DNA of 28,241 nt from positions 1 to 28,241 of the forward strand of contig CAZMTU010000015.1 in assembly GCA_964569225.1 (NCBI GenBank), in the 5' to 3' direction. Each line of letters opens with the position of its first letter. The stretch's first letter is position 1. Shown in pieces: positions 20,775-28,241 of this stretch. The notes beneath the pieces were generated by a model that did not search any database, was not told the origin of the DNA, and worked only from the letters and a program-made list of their open reading frames with translations. The DNA is from CAKSQF01 sp964569225. Lineage in GTDB: Bacteria > Bacillota > Clostridia > Oscillospirales > CAG-272. The translations under genes were made by a program, and so were the position numbers.

Positions 20775-22835
20775 ATGAAGTTAATTTATAGAAAAAAACG
20801 AAGTATAATTTCGATTCTATTGGCGGGGCTTTTATGCCTGTCTGCTGCTTCATGCTCGAAAAAATCCAATACCCAGGGAACGCAGACCGCTCAGAGCGAA
20901 TCAACTGCTATAAACGCTAATGATCCAAACAACGGCGCTTCCGATTTGCAGAACAGCGTTTTATCGTCGGATATTTTGGTCGAATATACCAAAACCGATT
21001 TGAATGAAGCTTACGACACTGTTACCGCGGAAGCGGTATGCGGCGGGAATACGGCTCGGATCAGTGGAAGCGGTATTTCATTGGAAAATAATATACTGAC
21101 TGTTTCTCAAGCGGGATGTTATCTTCTTAGCGGTTCTTTTGAAGGTCAGATATTGATTGCCGCTGCGGAAACAGATAAGGTACAGTTGGTGCTGGATGGA
21201 CTGACTGTCACCTACGGCGAAGCATCCCCTATTCTGTGTGAATCTGCTGATAAGCTGGTAATCACGCTGGCAAAGGACAGCGTGAATCAGGTAAACGATA
21301 CCGGCAGCGGTTATATAGAAGAAGATGAGGATAGCGGAGAGAGCGTCAATACCCGAACGGGCGGTGCCATTCATTCCAAGTGTGCGCTGACGCTCAACGG
21401 AAGCGGCAGTCTGACGGTAAATGCCGGCTATCATAACGGAATTTTTTCTAAAAAAACGCTGAAAGTGATTAGCGGAACGATTACCGTTACAGCGGTTTCA
21501 GACGGGCTGAAGGGCAAAAACGCGGTTGCCATCAAGGAAGGAATCTTAAATATTGAAGCCGGTGAAGATGGGATTCAATGCAGTGAAGAAACGGATACTG
21601 CCAAGGGGTATATCTGGATCGAAGGCGGCGTTTTGAATATTACAGCGAAAAATGATGGAATAGACGCATCTCTTTATCTCATTATTAAGGGTGGAGATGT
21701 TAATGTTACTACAACTGGGACGGAACGCAAAACCGCCGATGAAATAACTGGCACCACCGGTGGCTTCGGCGGAAAGGGACTGGGCGGCTTTGGCGGCGGT
21801 TTTGGCGGTGGCTTTACTTCTGGCGCTTCAGATGGATATGCGGTTAATTCGGAGGGGTATTATAAAATTTCTTCCAAAGGGCTGAAAGCGGGCGGCGCGC
21901 TGGAGATCAGCGGAGGAGCTGTGACTGTTACCAGTACAGGACACGCTATTCAATCGGCAGGCAGTCTGACTGTGAACGGCAGCGATACGGTTGTTTATGT
22001 GACTGCCCGCTGCGACACTTATAAAGCAAACAGTAAGGGACTGACCGCGGACGGCGATGTAACGATTGCAGACGGTACAGTGACGGTTGCTTATTCATAT
22101 GAAGGCGTTGAAGCGGGAGGTGAGCTGACAATCAGCGGCGGCCGCATTCGGATAGAGCAAGCGGTGGATGACGGGCTGAATGCGGGGACTAACGGGCAAA
22201 CGATTCGGATCAGCGGAGGCTACCTTTTTGTAAATGCGGAGGGTGATGGACTGGATTCAAACGGAAATATTGTGATCAGCGGCGGTACAGTGATTGTGGC
22301 TGGACCAACGTCCGGCGGGGACGGAGCGCTTGACTGCGGTGATGGAAATTATTCGATTCAGGTGACAGGCGGCTTACTGATTGCTTATGGATCGTCGGGT
22401 ATGGCGGAAGCGCCCTCTGCTCAGTCGACTCAGTGTTCGATCAGTTATAATACTACCCTGAACGCAGGCAGCGTTTTTTATATTACTGATAAGAATGGCG
22501 ATGCTGTAGTCGCGGTAAGGCTGCTGAAAAGCGCGCAGAACATTGTAATCAGCGATCCTGGTTTAGTTCAGGGGGAAACCTACACGCTTTTTACAGGCGG
22601 AAACGTTAATACGGAAACAGATGACGGACTTTGCACCGGGGACGTCAGCGGAGGAACTTCATTGGGGACTTTGACGCTTTCTTCAACGATTACCTCGAAT
22701 GGAGGGGGAGATGGATTCGGTCCCGGTGGAAATGGCGTAAAGCCAGGTGGAATAGACGGTGGCTTTGGCGGTGGAATAGATGGTGGAATAGACGGCGGCT
22801 TTGGCGGCGGAAAAGGTCCGGGAGGACGTATGTGA
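20775..22835 (+). CDS. Cthe_2159-like carbohydrate-binding lipoprotein (DUF4353/PF14262), glycine-rich tail
   Basis: The protein has 686 residues from the ATG at 20775 (MKLIYRKKRS), preceded by AAGGA; an in-frame ATG 33 bp earlier lacks a site. Lipobox LSAASC puts the lipidated Cys at residue 27. Residues about 75-560 are short beta-strand turns with repeated motifs such as GGAIHSKCALTLNGSG, HNGIFSKKTLKV, DGLKGKNAVAI and DGIDASLYLIIKGG. This is the right-handed parallel beta-helix of the Cthe_2159 family, whose founder in Clostridium thermocellum was reported to bind cellulose and polygalacturonate and resembles pectate lyases. Two Gly-rich stretches interrupt it: GGFGGKGLGGFGGGFGGG near residue 345, and a C-terminal tail of GGIDGGFGG repeats. 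A surface-displayed glycan binder or lyase-like protein is likely. A CotH-kinase lipoprotein follows after 434 bp. Confidence 0.82.
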   Translation: MKLIYRKKRSIISILLAGLLCLSAASCSKKSNTQGTQTAQSESTAINANDPNNGASDLQNSVLSSDILVEYTKTDLNEAYDTVTAEAVCGGNTARISGSGISLENNILTVSQAGCYLLSGSFEGQILIAAAETDKVQLVLDGLTVTYGEASPILCESADKLVITLAKDSVNQVNDTGSGYIEEDEDSGESVNTRTGGAIHSKCALTLNGSGSLTVNAGYHNGIFSKKTLKVISGTITVTAVSDGLKGKNAVAIKEGILNIEAGEDGIQCSEETDTAKGYIWIEGGVLNITAKNDGIDASLYLIIKGGDVNVTTTGTERKTADEITGTTGGFGGKGLGGFGGGFGGGFTSGASDGYAVNSEGYYKISSKGLKAGGALEISGGAVTVTSTGHAIQSAGSLTVNGSDTVVYVTARCDTYKANSKGLTADGDVTIADGTVTVAYSYEGVEAGGELTISGGRIRIEQAVDDGLNAGTNGQTIRISGGYLFVNAEGDGLDSNGNIVISGGTVIVAGPTSGGDGALDCGDGNYSIQVTGGLLIAYGSSGMAEAPSAQSTQCSISYNTTLNAGSVFYITDKNGDAVVAVRLLKSAQNIVISDPGLVQGETYTLFTGGNVNTETDDGLCTGDVSGGTSLGTLTLSSTITSNGGGDGFGPGGNGVKPGGIDGGFGGGIDGGIDGGFGGGKGPGGRM
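22749..22820 (+). repeat. Tandem 36-bp coding repeat in the glycine-rich tail
   Basis: GGAATAGACGGTGGCTTTGG recurs 36 bp later (from 22785) with only silent C/T changes, encoding two GGIDGGFGG units joined by a GID spacer. Repeats of this kind expand and contract by slippage or recombination, so tail length may vary between strains. Confidence 0.65.
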
Positions 22836-23206
22836 TAATTTGGTAGAAATTGTGAAAAGGTCCGTTTAATTCATTATAGACTGGTCAAATTCATAAATTT
22901 GTTAGCCGTTTTTTGAACTAAAAAGGCGTAAAAGAAAAGGCTGAACAGAAGGAAAATGCCAAAGGAAATTTCATCGTTTGAAGGCAAGGCGGGGTTAAGG
23001 ACGTACAGCCCTTGACTCCGCTGACTTTTTCAAAGGACGGGCGAAAACTTTAGCGCGGCTTGTTGTTGACTTAAACTTTTTTACATTCCTTACGGATATT
23101 TGCCTTCTGGAGCAAGCCGATTGAATGTCGATTATAGATCGAAATCTAAATTAAAGAGAAGCGGTGAACTATTTGTATGAAAGCAGCTGAACCGGTAAAT
23201 TGACTA
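22836..23206. other. Intergenic stretch with one strong hairpin, no gene recognised
   Basis: I see no supported reading frame between the beta-helix gene and the cotH promoter. The section about 22975-23060 is more GC-rich than its surroundings and contains the terminator-like hairpin at 22989-23021; the rest is AT-rich and unstructured by eye. A dispersed repeat or small RNA is possible but unproven. Confidence 0.4.
22989..23030 (+). terminator. Terminator-like hairpin with T-tract, 150 bp after the beta-helix gene
   Basis: GCGGGGTTAAGG (22989-23000) pairs over 12 bp with CCTTGACTCCGC (23010-23021), counting two G-U pairs, with a 9-nt loop, followed by TGACTTTTTC. It may end the lipoprotein transcript with a long 3' UTR, or a small RNA starting in the gap. 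Confidence 0.55.
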
Positions 23207-23235
23207 TTGATTTTCGAAGCCTTTTCTGATATAAT
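23207..23235 (+). promoter_or_regulatory. Promoter of the CotH-kinase gene
   Basis: TTGATT (23207-23212), a 17-bp spacer and TATAAT (23230-23235) predict a start near 23242, about 28 nt before the ATG. The gene therefore has its own promoter and need not be co-transcribed with the beta-helix gene. Confidence 0.7.
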
Positions 23236-23269
23236 ACAGAAGTAAAATCCATTTAAAGGGGATGCTTCC

Positions 23270-25450
23270 ATGAAACCAAAAGGATGGCTTTGGATATTTG
23301 CGCTGCTGATGATTTTGATACTGAGCTTAGCGGCTTGCTCAAAAGCGGAAAAAACGCCCGTATCCGGCGATGAGGCGAATACCGCCGGAGATCAAATATA
23401 CCTGCCGGAGGAGCCGGAAAATTCTAACTCCTATTTTCCGAGTGACGGATATTATGTGCAATATCAGGTAAATTCAGCGTCTGCAGGAAGCATATCGGGA
23501 CAGGTGCTGCAAAAAGCAGACCAAAAAGGCACTTCCGAGGTGACGGCAGTGCCGAATTTAGGGTACCGTTTTGTCCGTTGGAGCGACGGTAATACCAATC
23601 CGGTGCGCAGCGGGGATCAGGTCAGCGATAATACGACGATTACCGCTGTTTTTGATTATGATTTTCTGGAAATGCCGGTGCTTTCTATTGATACCGAAAC
23701 CGGTGGAGATGTAACCTCCAAAACCGAATATATCGGCGCAACGCTGACTGTTCTGAATACCGAATCATCGCAGATGCTGGATCACTTTTCTATGCAGATC
23801 AGAGGGCGAGGCAACAATACATGGGGTTATGAAAAGAAATCCTATAAAATGAAACTGTCGGAAAAGCAATCGCTGCTTGGACTGGGTGAAGGCAAAGCGA
23901 AAAAGTGGGTGCTGCTTGCCAATCATTGTGATCAGTCTCTGCTGCGAAACTATGTGTCACTGCATTTGGCGGCGGCTATGCCATTCTTAAGCTGGTCGCC
24001 TGACTGTATCTCGGTAGAGGTTTATTTGAACGGGGAATACAGAGGCGTTTATTTGCTTGCGGAAGAAGTGGACGTCAATCCCCATAAGGTGGCAGTATCC
24101 GAAGAAGTGACCGGCAGTGGTGCGGACATCGGTTATCTCATTGAAATGACCGGCAATGGGAAAGACATTACTTTTGACGCGGGCAATAAGACCTATCAGA
24201 TCCATAACGATCTTTCAGAAAATGATGCGGAATGGAACGAACAGTATGAATACATCAGCGGGTATGTTCAGGCTTGCTGGGATGCTCTTTCAGAGGGAAA
24301 TGAAGCGGTTGTCGGAGAACTAATTGATATCGATTCTTTGGTAGACGCCTATTTGGTAGAGGAGATTGTTAAAAATCTGGATGTAGGCTGGGACTCTTTT
24401 TATTTATATAAGGATCAGGGAGGCAAGCTGATCTTTGGACCGCTTTGGGATTTTGATCTGGCATTAGGCAATGCCAATGAAGGCTGCGAACAGTATGAGT
24501 CGCTTTATGCGGCTTACAGGTCAAAAATGCAGAGTAATCCCTGGTTTTACACCGCAATGAACTGCCAATGGTTCCGTGAGCGGGTACTTGCCCGATGGGA
24601 AGAGATCGAACCTCAGCGCTCCGGTTTGTCTGATATGGTCAGGGAAAATGCTCTGACATATTATCAGAGCTATTGCCGAAACTTTGAAAAATGGCAGATT
24701 TTCGGTCAATCGCTGAACCGCGAAACCGAGCAGATCACATCGCTCTCCACCTATGAAGCGCATTATCAGTTTTTAGCAAGCTGGATCGAGCAGCGTCTTG
24801 AATGGTTGGATGCCTGCTATCATGAAGAAACCTTTTTGACCGAATGGAACGGGAAGACTCCTGTAATCAATCCGGACGGATCAGAGGAGCTGAATCAGCC
24901 TGTAGGCGAATATATGGGTAATCAGACCGCGGTCGATTTGTTCGATGGTTACAGAGCACTTACGGTTGCTCCCGACAGCATTCAGTCGACATTGAATGGC
25001 AATATGAATGAAGGCGTAGAAAACCTTTTTGACGGTGATATGAATACTAAGTACTGCACCGAAGTCGGCGGATGGTGGTGGGGACACTGGGGCGGATGGG
25101 ATAATGGTAATGATGCCGGTGAAACGGTGGAGATTACCTTCTCGCTTACTGAAAGCGCCGTTTTATCCGGATATGCCTTCCGTACCGCCAATGATACTTC
25201 GATATATGAAGGTCGAAATCCGGAGAGCTGGGTTCTTTACGGCCTGTCTTCTGCCGGAGCATGGGTGCAGATCGACGCCTGCGACCGGAATACGATGGGG
25301 ATGGCGGAAACCGATTACTGTTATTACGGCAGGCTGTGTGACGCTGGGGAAAGCTATACGGAGTATAAGCTTGCCATTACCCATAGCGGAACCTTGCAGC
25401 TAAGCGAAATTGCGCTTTTCGGAGATGCGCTTTCGGCTGAAACAAACTAA
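23270..25450 (+). CDS. CotH-family protein kinase lipoprotein with C-terminal discoidin-like domain
   Basis: The protein has 726 residues; the ATG at 23270 has an AAAGGGG site. Lipobox LSLAAC puts the lipidated Cys at residue 23. Residues about 62-130 are an InlB/Listeria-Bacteroides-type repeat (GYRFVRWSDGN...NTTITAVF). Residues about 135-540 are a CotH kinase domain, with MQIRGRGNNTWGYEKKSYKM (175-194) in the nucleotide-binding lobe and GPLWDFDLALGN (390-401) carrying the metal-binding acidic residues. Residues about 575-722 resemble a discoidin domain (FDGDMNTKY, then LSEIALFGD), with a Trp/Gly-rich loop GGWWWGHWGGWDNG. CotH of B. subtilis phosphorylates spore-coat proteins inside the mother cell; a lipoprotein version must act outside the membrane. 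Its substrate is unknown, and the neighbouring beta-helix lipoprotein is a candidate (inference). Confidence 0.88.
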   Translation: MKPKGWLWIFALLMILILSLAACSKAEKTPVSGDEANTAGDQIYLPEEPENSNSYFPSDGYYVQYQVNSASAGSISGQVLQKADQKGTSEVTAVPNLGYRFVRWSDGNTNPVRSGDQVSDNTTITAVFDYDFLEMPVLSIDTETGGDVTSKTEYIGATLTVLNTESSQMLDHFSMQIRGRGNNTWGYEKKSYKMKLSEKQSLLGLGEGKAKKWVLLANHCDQSLLRNYVSLHLAAAMPFLSWSPDCISVEVYLNGEYRGVYLLAEEVDVNPHKVAVSEEVTGSGADIGYLIEMTGNGKDITFDAGNKTYQIHNDLSENDAEWNEQYEYISGYVQACWDALSEGNEAVVGELIDIDSLVDAYLVEEIVKNLDVGWDSFYLYKDQGGKLIFGPLWDFDLALGNANEGCEQYESLYAAYRSKMQSNPWFYTAMNCQWFRERVLARWEEIEPQRSGLSDMVRENALTYYQSYCRNFEKWQIFGQSLNRETEQITSLSTYEAHYQFLASWIEQRLEWLDACYHEETFLTEWNGKTPVINPDGSEELNQPVGEYMGNQTAVDLFDGYRALTVAPDSIQSTLNGNMNEGVENLFDGDMNTKYCTEVGGWWWGHWGGWDNGNDAGETVEITFSLTESAVLSGYAFRTANDTSIYEGRNPESWVLYGLSSAGAWVQIDACDRNTMGMAETDYCYYGRLCDAGESYTEYKLAITHSGTLQLSEIALFGDALSAETN

Positions 25451-25462
25451 TAGACGGACTTG

Positions 25463-25491
25463 AGGCTGCCGCGTTTACGCGGCAGCCTTTT
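25463..25491 (+). terminator. Rho-independent terminator of the CotH-kinase gene
   Basis: An 11-bp GC-rich perfect stem (25463-25473 with 25478-25488), a TTTA loop and a short T-run lie 12 bp past the stop. Confidence 0.85.
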
Positions 25492-25560
25492 CGCGTTATT
25501 TATGAACAAAAACTCAAACAAAAAATATTTAAGACTTTTCAAACAATCAAATGATTTTAC

Positions 25561-25589
25561 TTGACAAACAAATAATTGTGTGATATAAT
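25561..25589 (+). promoter_or_regulatory. Consensus promoter of the ABC transporter operon
   Basis: TTGACA (25561-25566), a 17-bp spacer and TATAAT (25584-25589) match both hexamers and the ideal spacing exactly. The leader is about 48 nt. CAAT/ATTG-type short repeats surround the -35, but I see no clear operator. Confidence 0.88.
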
Positions 25590-25643
25590 TAGACAACACA
25601 AAATAAATTGCCGCGTCATTGGCGAAGACAGAAAGGAAATAAA

Positions 25644-26423
25644 ATGGACGAAGTACTTAAGGTAAACGATCTGCGAAAGGTATTTCGGCTGTCTAAAAAA
25701 CAGCAGCGGATCGATAAAACAACTTCAAAAGAAAAGATAGCGGTGGATGGGCTGTCTTTTTCGGTAAAAAAAGGGGAAATTTACGGATTGCTCGGTCCCA
25801 ACGGCGCCGGCAAAACCACCACGCTTCGGTTGATCGCTACATTGATTTCTCCCGACTCAGGGGAAATTACCGTAAATGGCTTCAGCGTTCGGGAAGCGCC
25901 CTCGGAGGTGCGCAAATCTTTGGGCTTTCTTACCAGTGAATTAAAGCTGGAGGAATTTTTTACGCCCGGCTATCTGTTCGATTTCTTTTCAGATTTGCAC
26001 GGTGTGCCGGCAGATGTAGCAAGGGAACGTAAAAAGACCTTATTTAACCGTTTTGGCATAGATTCCTTTTCAGAGGTAAAGATCGCTAACCTGTCTACCG
26101 GTATGAAGCAAAAGGTATCGCTGATTATTTCAATTGTTCACGATCCGGATATCATCATTTTTGACGAGCCGACCAATGGATTGGATGTGCTTACCGCCCG
26201 GGTAGTGACCGATTTTTTGCAGGAGCTTAAAGCGGCAGGCAAAACTATTCTGTTATCCACACATATTTTCAGCTTGGTAGAAAAATTGTGTGATCGGGTG
26301 GGAATCATCATTGACGGAAAAATGGCGGTAGACGGCAGCTTGGCAGAGGTGTGCGGTGAACAGACGCTGGAGGATGCGTTCTTTGGACTTTATCGCGAAC
26401 TGAAAGGAGGCGATCTGCTGTGA
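25644..26423 (+). CDS. ABC transporter ATP-binding protein (NatA-like)
   Basis: The protein has 259 residues; the ATG at 25644 has a GAAAGGA site, and an in-frame ATG at 25608 lacks one. It is an ABC ATPase with Walker A GPNGAGKTT (51-59), signature LSTGMKQK (150-157), Walker B IIIFDEP (170-176) and the switch His in STHIF. The Q-loop region reads LGFLTSELKLEEFFTP, without the usual Gln, as in NatA-type ATPases. NatA of B. subtilis powers Na+ extrusion with NatB. Many relatives export other compounds, so the substrate here is open. Its stop overlaps the GTG start of the permease, indicating translational coupling. Confidence 0.88.
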   Translation: MDEVLKVNDLRKVFRLSKKQQRIDKTTSKEKIAVDGLSFSVKKGEIYGLLGPNGAGKTTTLRLIATLISPDSGEITVNGFSVREAPSEVRKSLGFLTSELKLEEFFTPGYLFDFFSDLHGVPADVARERKKTLFNRFGIDSFSEVKIANLSTGMKQKVSLIISIVHDPDIIIFDEPTNGLDVLTARVVTDFLQELKAAGKTILLSTHIFSLVEKLCDRVGIIIDGKMAVDGSLAEVCGEQTLEDAFFGLYRELKGGDLL

Positions 26424-27583
26424 AAAATATTTTGACTATTATGAAGAAGGAATTTGCCCGCTTCTTTGGCGACAAGCGTATGGTGATGACCGCGGTTTTG
26501 CCGGGGATTTTGATTTATCTGATTTATACGCTTATGGGCGGCGCGCTTGGCAGTCTTTTTGCAGAAGAAGAAGCGATTTACCGGATAGCGGCAGAGAATC
26601 TGCCTCAATCAGTTGAAGCGATTTGCGAGCAGAATGAACAGTTGAAGTTTGAATGGATCGAAGGCGGCAAAGAGGATATTTCAGAGGGCGATCTTGACCT
26701 TTATGTGGTTTTTCCCGCTGATTTTGATGAAGCTGTGTCGAAATATGTGAATTTTGAGCAGTCCGGTCCTGCGCCGCTGGTAGAGATTTTCTATGATTCT
26801 TCCGAAACCGCCTCTTATAACGCGTTTTTGAATTTTTCGGCGTTGTTGGATGGATATGAATCGGCGCTTGCAAATAAATTTGACGTCAATACCGGCGGTC
26901 AAAGCTATGATCTTGCTACCGATGAAGCTACTACAGCGCAAATTTTTTCTATGATGCTTCCCATGCTGCTGATGATATTTCTGTATAGCGGCTGTATGGC
27001 GCTGGCACCTGAGTCGATTGCGGGGGAAAAAGAACGGGGAACCATTGCTACGCTGTTGGTTACGCCCATCCGGCGCAGCGAACTGGCGATCGGAAAGATC
27101 TGCAGCCTTAGTGTACTGTCCCTTTTCAGCGGCTTCTTCAGCTTTGTGGGAACTATGCTGGCACTGCCAAAGCTGATGGGCGCGGCTGCGGAAGGCTTGG
27201 ATGCCTCAGTATACGGGTTTGGCGATTATTTGCTGCTTCTGCTGGTGATCCTTTCAACAGTGCTTGTGATGGTATCGCTGATCGCGGTTCTGTCGGCACT
27301 GGCTAATTCGGTCAAGGAAGCAAGCACGCTGCTGCTGCCGCTGATGATTGTCAATATGCTGTTAGGTATTTCCGCTATGTTCTCAACCGGCGCGCCGACA
27401 GCACTCTATTGGTACTGTATTCCGCTGTATAACAGTGTGCAGTGTATGAATGGGATCTTCTCCTTTACCTATTCGCCGATCCAGATCGTTATTACAGCGT
27501 TGATCAATCTTTTGGTAAGCGGACTGCTGGCAGCGCTGCTGACTAAGCTGTTCAGCAATGAAAAGGTGATGTTCTCTAAATAA
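26420..27583 (+). CDS. ABC transporter permease (NatB-like, ABC-2 type)
   Basis: The protein has 387 residues from a GTG at 26420 with a perfect AAAGGAGG site 9 bp upstream; it overlaps the ATPase stop by 3 bp. It has one N-terminal membrane segment (about residues 21-45), an external domain of about 130 residues, and five further hydrophobic segments from about 175 to the end. The sequence LAPESIAGEKERGTIATLLV between them is typical of ABC-2 export permeases, which couple to the ATPase through this loop. It forms an exporter with the preceding ATP-binding protein; one permease gene suggests a homodimer. Substrate is unknown (Na+, drug or peptide in relatives). No regulator lies next to it. 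Confidence 0.88.
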   Translation: MKNILTIMKKEFARFFGDKRMVMTAVLPGILIYLIYTLMGGALGSLFAEEEAIYRIAAENLPQSVEAICEQNEQLKFEWIEGGKEDISEGDLDLYVVFPADFDEAVSKYVNFEQSGPAPLVEIFYDSSETASYNAFLNFSALLDGYESALANKFDVNTGGQSYDLATDEATTAQIFSMMLPMLLMIFLYSGCMALAPESIAGEKERGTIATLLVTPIRRSELAIGKICSLSVLSLFSGFFSFVGTMLALPKLMGAAAEGLDASVYGFGDYLLLLLVILSTVLVMVSLIAVLSALANSVKEASTLLLPLMIVNMLLGISAMFSTGAPTALYWYCIPLYNSVQCMNGIFSFTYSPIQIVITALINLLVSGLLAALLTKLFSNEKVMFSK

Positions 27584-27589
27584 TCGTTC

Positions 27590-27618
27590 TTGACAAATAA
27601 AGGGAATCGGTTTATAAT
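27590..27618 (+). promoter_or_regulatory. Consensus promoter of the isomerase/epimerase gene
   Basis: TTGACA (27590-27595), a 17-bp spacer and TATAAT (27613-27618) lie right after the permease stop at 27583. The predicted start, near 27625, falls inside a hairpin. Confidence 0.85.
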
Positions 27619-27619
27619 G

Positions 27620-27652
27620 AAGGCATCCGGTGCAGAGGCATTCGGATGCCTT
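27620..27652 (+). other. Hairpin at the 5' end of the isomerase transcript
   Basis: AAGGCATCCG pairs perfectly with CGGATGCCTT, loop 13 nt, immediately after the -10 and followed by TCATCATT. It could terminate read-through from the ABC operon, cap the new mRNA with a protective 5' stem, or be a repressor operator. The sequence does not decide between these. Confidence 0.6.
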
Positions 27653-27684
27653 TCATCATTAAATATGCTACGGAGGAATTAATT

Positions 27685-28241
27685 GTGAATTACAGCATTC
27701 AGCTTTTCAGTGTAAGAGACACGACGCCTTCGAATATGGCGGGAACGCTCCGCCGCCTGTCTGAAACAGGCTACAAGGCAGTGGAATTTGCCGGTTTTTT
27801 CGGTTACGCGCCGACACAGATCAGAGCATGGCTTGATCAGTATGGGCTTACTGCCAGCGGCACTCATACCGGCTGGGAAGAAATTCGGGATCGGTTTGAT
27901 GAGGTAGTGGAGGCTCACAGGATGATTGGCTGCACTGACGTGATCATTCCTTCCGCTGATTTTTCTACCGAAGAGAAACTGGCTGGGTTTGTTGACTTTG
28001 TGAACGAATATCAGCCGAAGCTTGCCAAGGAAGGGCTGCGATTGGGCTATCATAATCATGATTTTGAATTCCGGCCTACTGCCTACGGAAAAATCGTTCA
28101 TGAGGAACTGCAAGCCAGAACTTCAATAGATTTTGAAATTGACACCTATTGGGCATATCATGCGGGGGTGGATCCGGTGGCGCTGATGCGGAAGCTTGCT
28201 GATCGGGTGCATGTGATTCATATCAAAGACGGATTGGCGGA
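27685..28241 (+). CDS. Sugar-phosphate isomerase/epimerase, AP-endonuclease-2-like TIM barrel (partial)
   Basis: The frame starts at a GTG (27685) behind a GGAGGA site and is open to the end of the window, giving 185 residues of an unfinished protein. It reads MNYSIQLFSVRD, then GYKAVEFAGFFGY, GLTASGTHTGWE, GCTDVIIPSADF, GLRLGYHNHDFEF and VHVIHIKDG. These are successive strands of the xylose-isomerase-like TIM barrel (PF01261), with the HNHDFEF metal-site motif of the IolE/YcjR-type group. Such enzymes isomerise, epimerise or dehydrate sugars or inositols in the cytoplasm; the substrate cannot be read from sequence. It has its own consensus promoter and a 5' hairpin. Confidence 0.85.
   Translation, partial: MNYSIQLFSVRDTTPSNMAGTLRRLSETGYKAVEFAGFFGYAPTQIRAWLDQYGLTASGTHTGWEEIRDRFDEVVEAHRMIGCTDVIIPSADFSTEEKLAGFVDFVNEYQPKLAKEGLRLGYHNHDFEFRPTAYGKIVHEELQARTSIDFEIDTYWAYHAGVDPVALMRKLADRVHVIHIKDGLA

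Noticed and set aside
22631..22846. Plus-strand frame rich in Trp and Arg at the end of the beta-helix gene
   Set aside because: It is the shifted reading of the glycine-rich repeat DNA and has no start site.
23270..25450. CotH as evidence for a spore-coat operon
   Set aside because: The lipobox and surface domains place the protein outside the membrane, and no other spore-coat gene is present.
1..28241. Mobile elements, CRISPR arrays, phage or toxin-antitoxin genes
   Set aside because: I saw no transposase, integrase, regularly spaced repeats or typical toxin/antitoxin pairs on either strand. The small HTH at 5682 pairs with a DUF2975 membrane protein, not a toxin.

Overview
The window looks like chromosomal DNA of a Gram-positive anaerobe of the Clostridia (Bacillota), probably a gut or plant-fibre-associated Oscillospiraceae-like lineage. 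The evidence is indirect: strong AGGAGG-type ribosome binding sites, near-consensus TTGACA-N17-TATAAT promoters, four lipobox lipoproteins, a PPKTG wall-sorting tail, AraC regulators beside secreted glycosidases, and a Cthe_2159-type beta-helix protein followed by a CotH kinase. No transposase, phage gene, integrase or CRISPR array is visible.

Layout. (1) 1-2141, minus strand: an SPFH-domain protein with four C-terminal zinc ribbons and a downstream double-zinc-ribbon protein cut by the window edge, resembling the ydjI/ydjG membrane-stress pair. (2) 2178-15400: a carbohydrate-use region built from three regulator/target modules. Module A is an SGNH esterase lipoprotein divergent from an AraC regulator, with a DUF2975/small HTH pair behind the regulator. 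Module B is a GH106-like glycosidase lipoprotein downstream of a second AraC gene, with a divergent, wall-anchored discoidin-domain protein. Module C is a third AraC gene divergent from an intracellular GH127-like (PF07944) glycosidase, with a decayed GH92-like fragment behind the AraC gene. (3) 15587-19067, minus strand: tRNA-Tyr, tRNA-Thr, a YifB/ComM-like AAA ATPase and 6-phosphofructokinase. (4) 19097-20607, plus strand: mntP (Mn export) and gluQRS (tRNA-Asp modification). (5) 20775-25450: a glycine-rich Cthe_2159-like lipoprotein and a CotH-kinase lipoprotein with a C-terminal discoidin-like domain. (6) 25561-27583: a NatAB-type ABC transporter. (7) 27590-28241: the start of a sugar-phosphate isomerase/epimerase gene.

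How it may fit together. The esterase, GH106-like and GH127-like enzymes, the two discoidin-bearing surface proteins and the Cthe_2159-like protein would suit attack on decorated, possibly pectic (rhamnose/arabinose-containing), polysaccharides. Surface enzymes would trim the polymer, the AraC proteins would sense released sugars, and the cytoplasmic GH127-like enzyme would finish imported oligosaccharides. No sugar transporter is present in the window, and the substrate is an inference from family membership.

The most interesting sequence-level signals are regulatory. They are a pair of face-to-face overlapping sigma-A promoters with a 25-bp palindrome between the esterase and its AraC gene, and two different sets of direct repeats spaced exactly 21 bp next to the other two AraC-controlled promoters. 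Protein-level curiosities are discoidin domains inserted inside the GH106-like catalytic region, triplicated zinc ribbons on the SPFH protein, and the neighbouring CotH-kinase and Cthe_2159-like lipoproteins.
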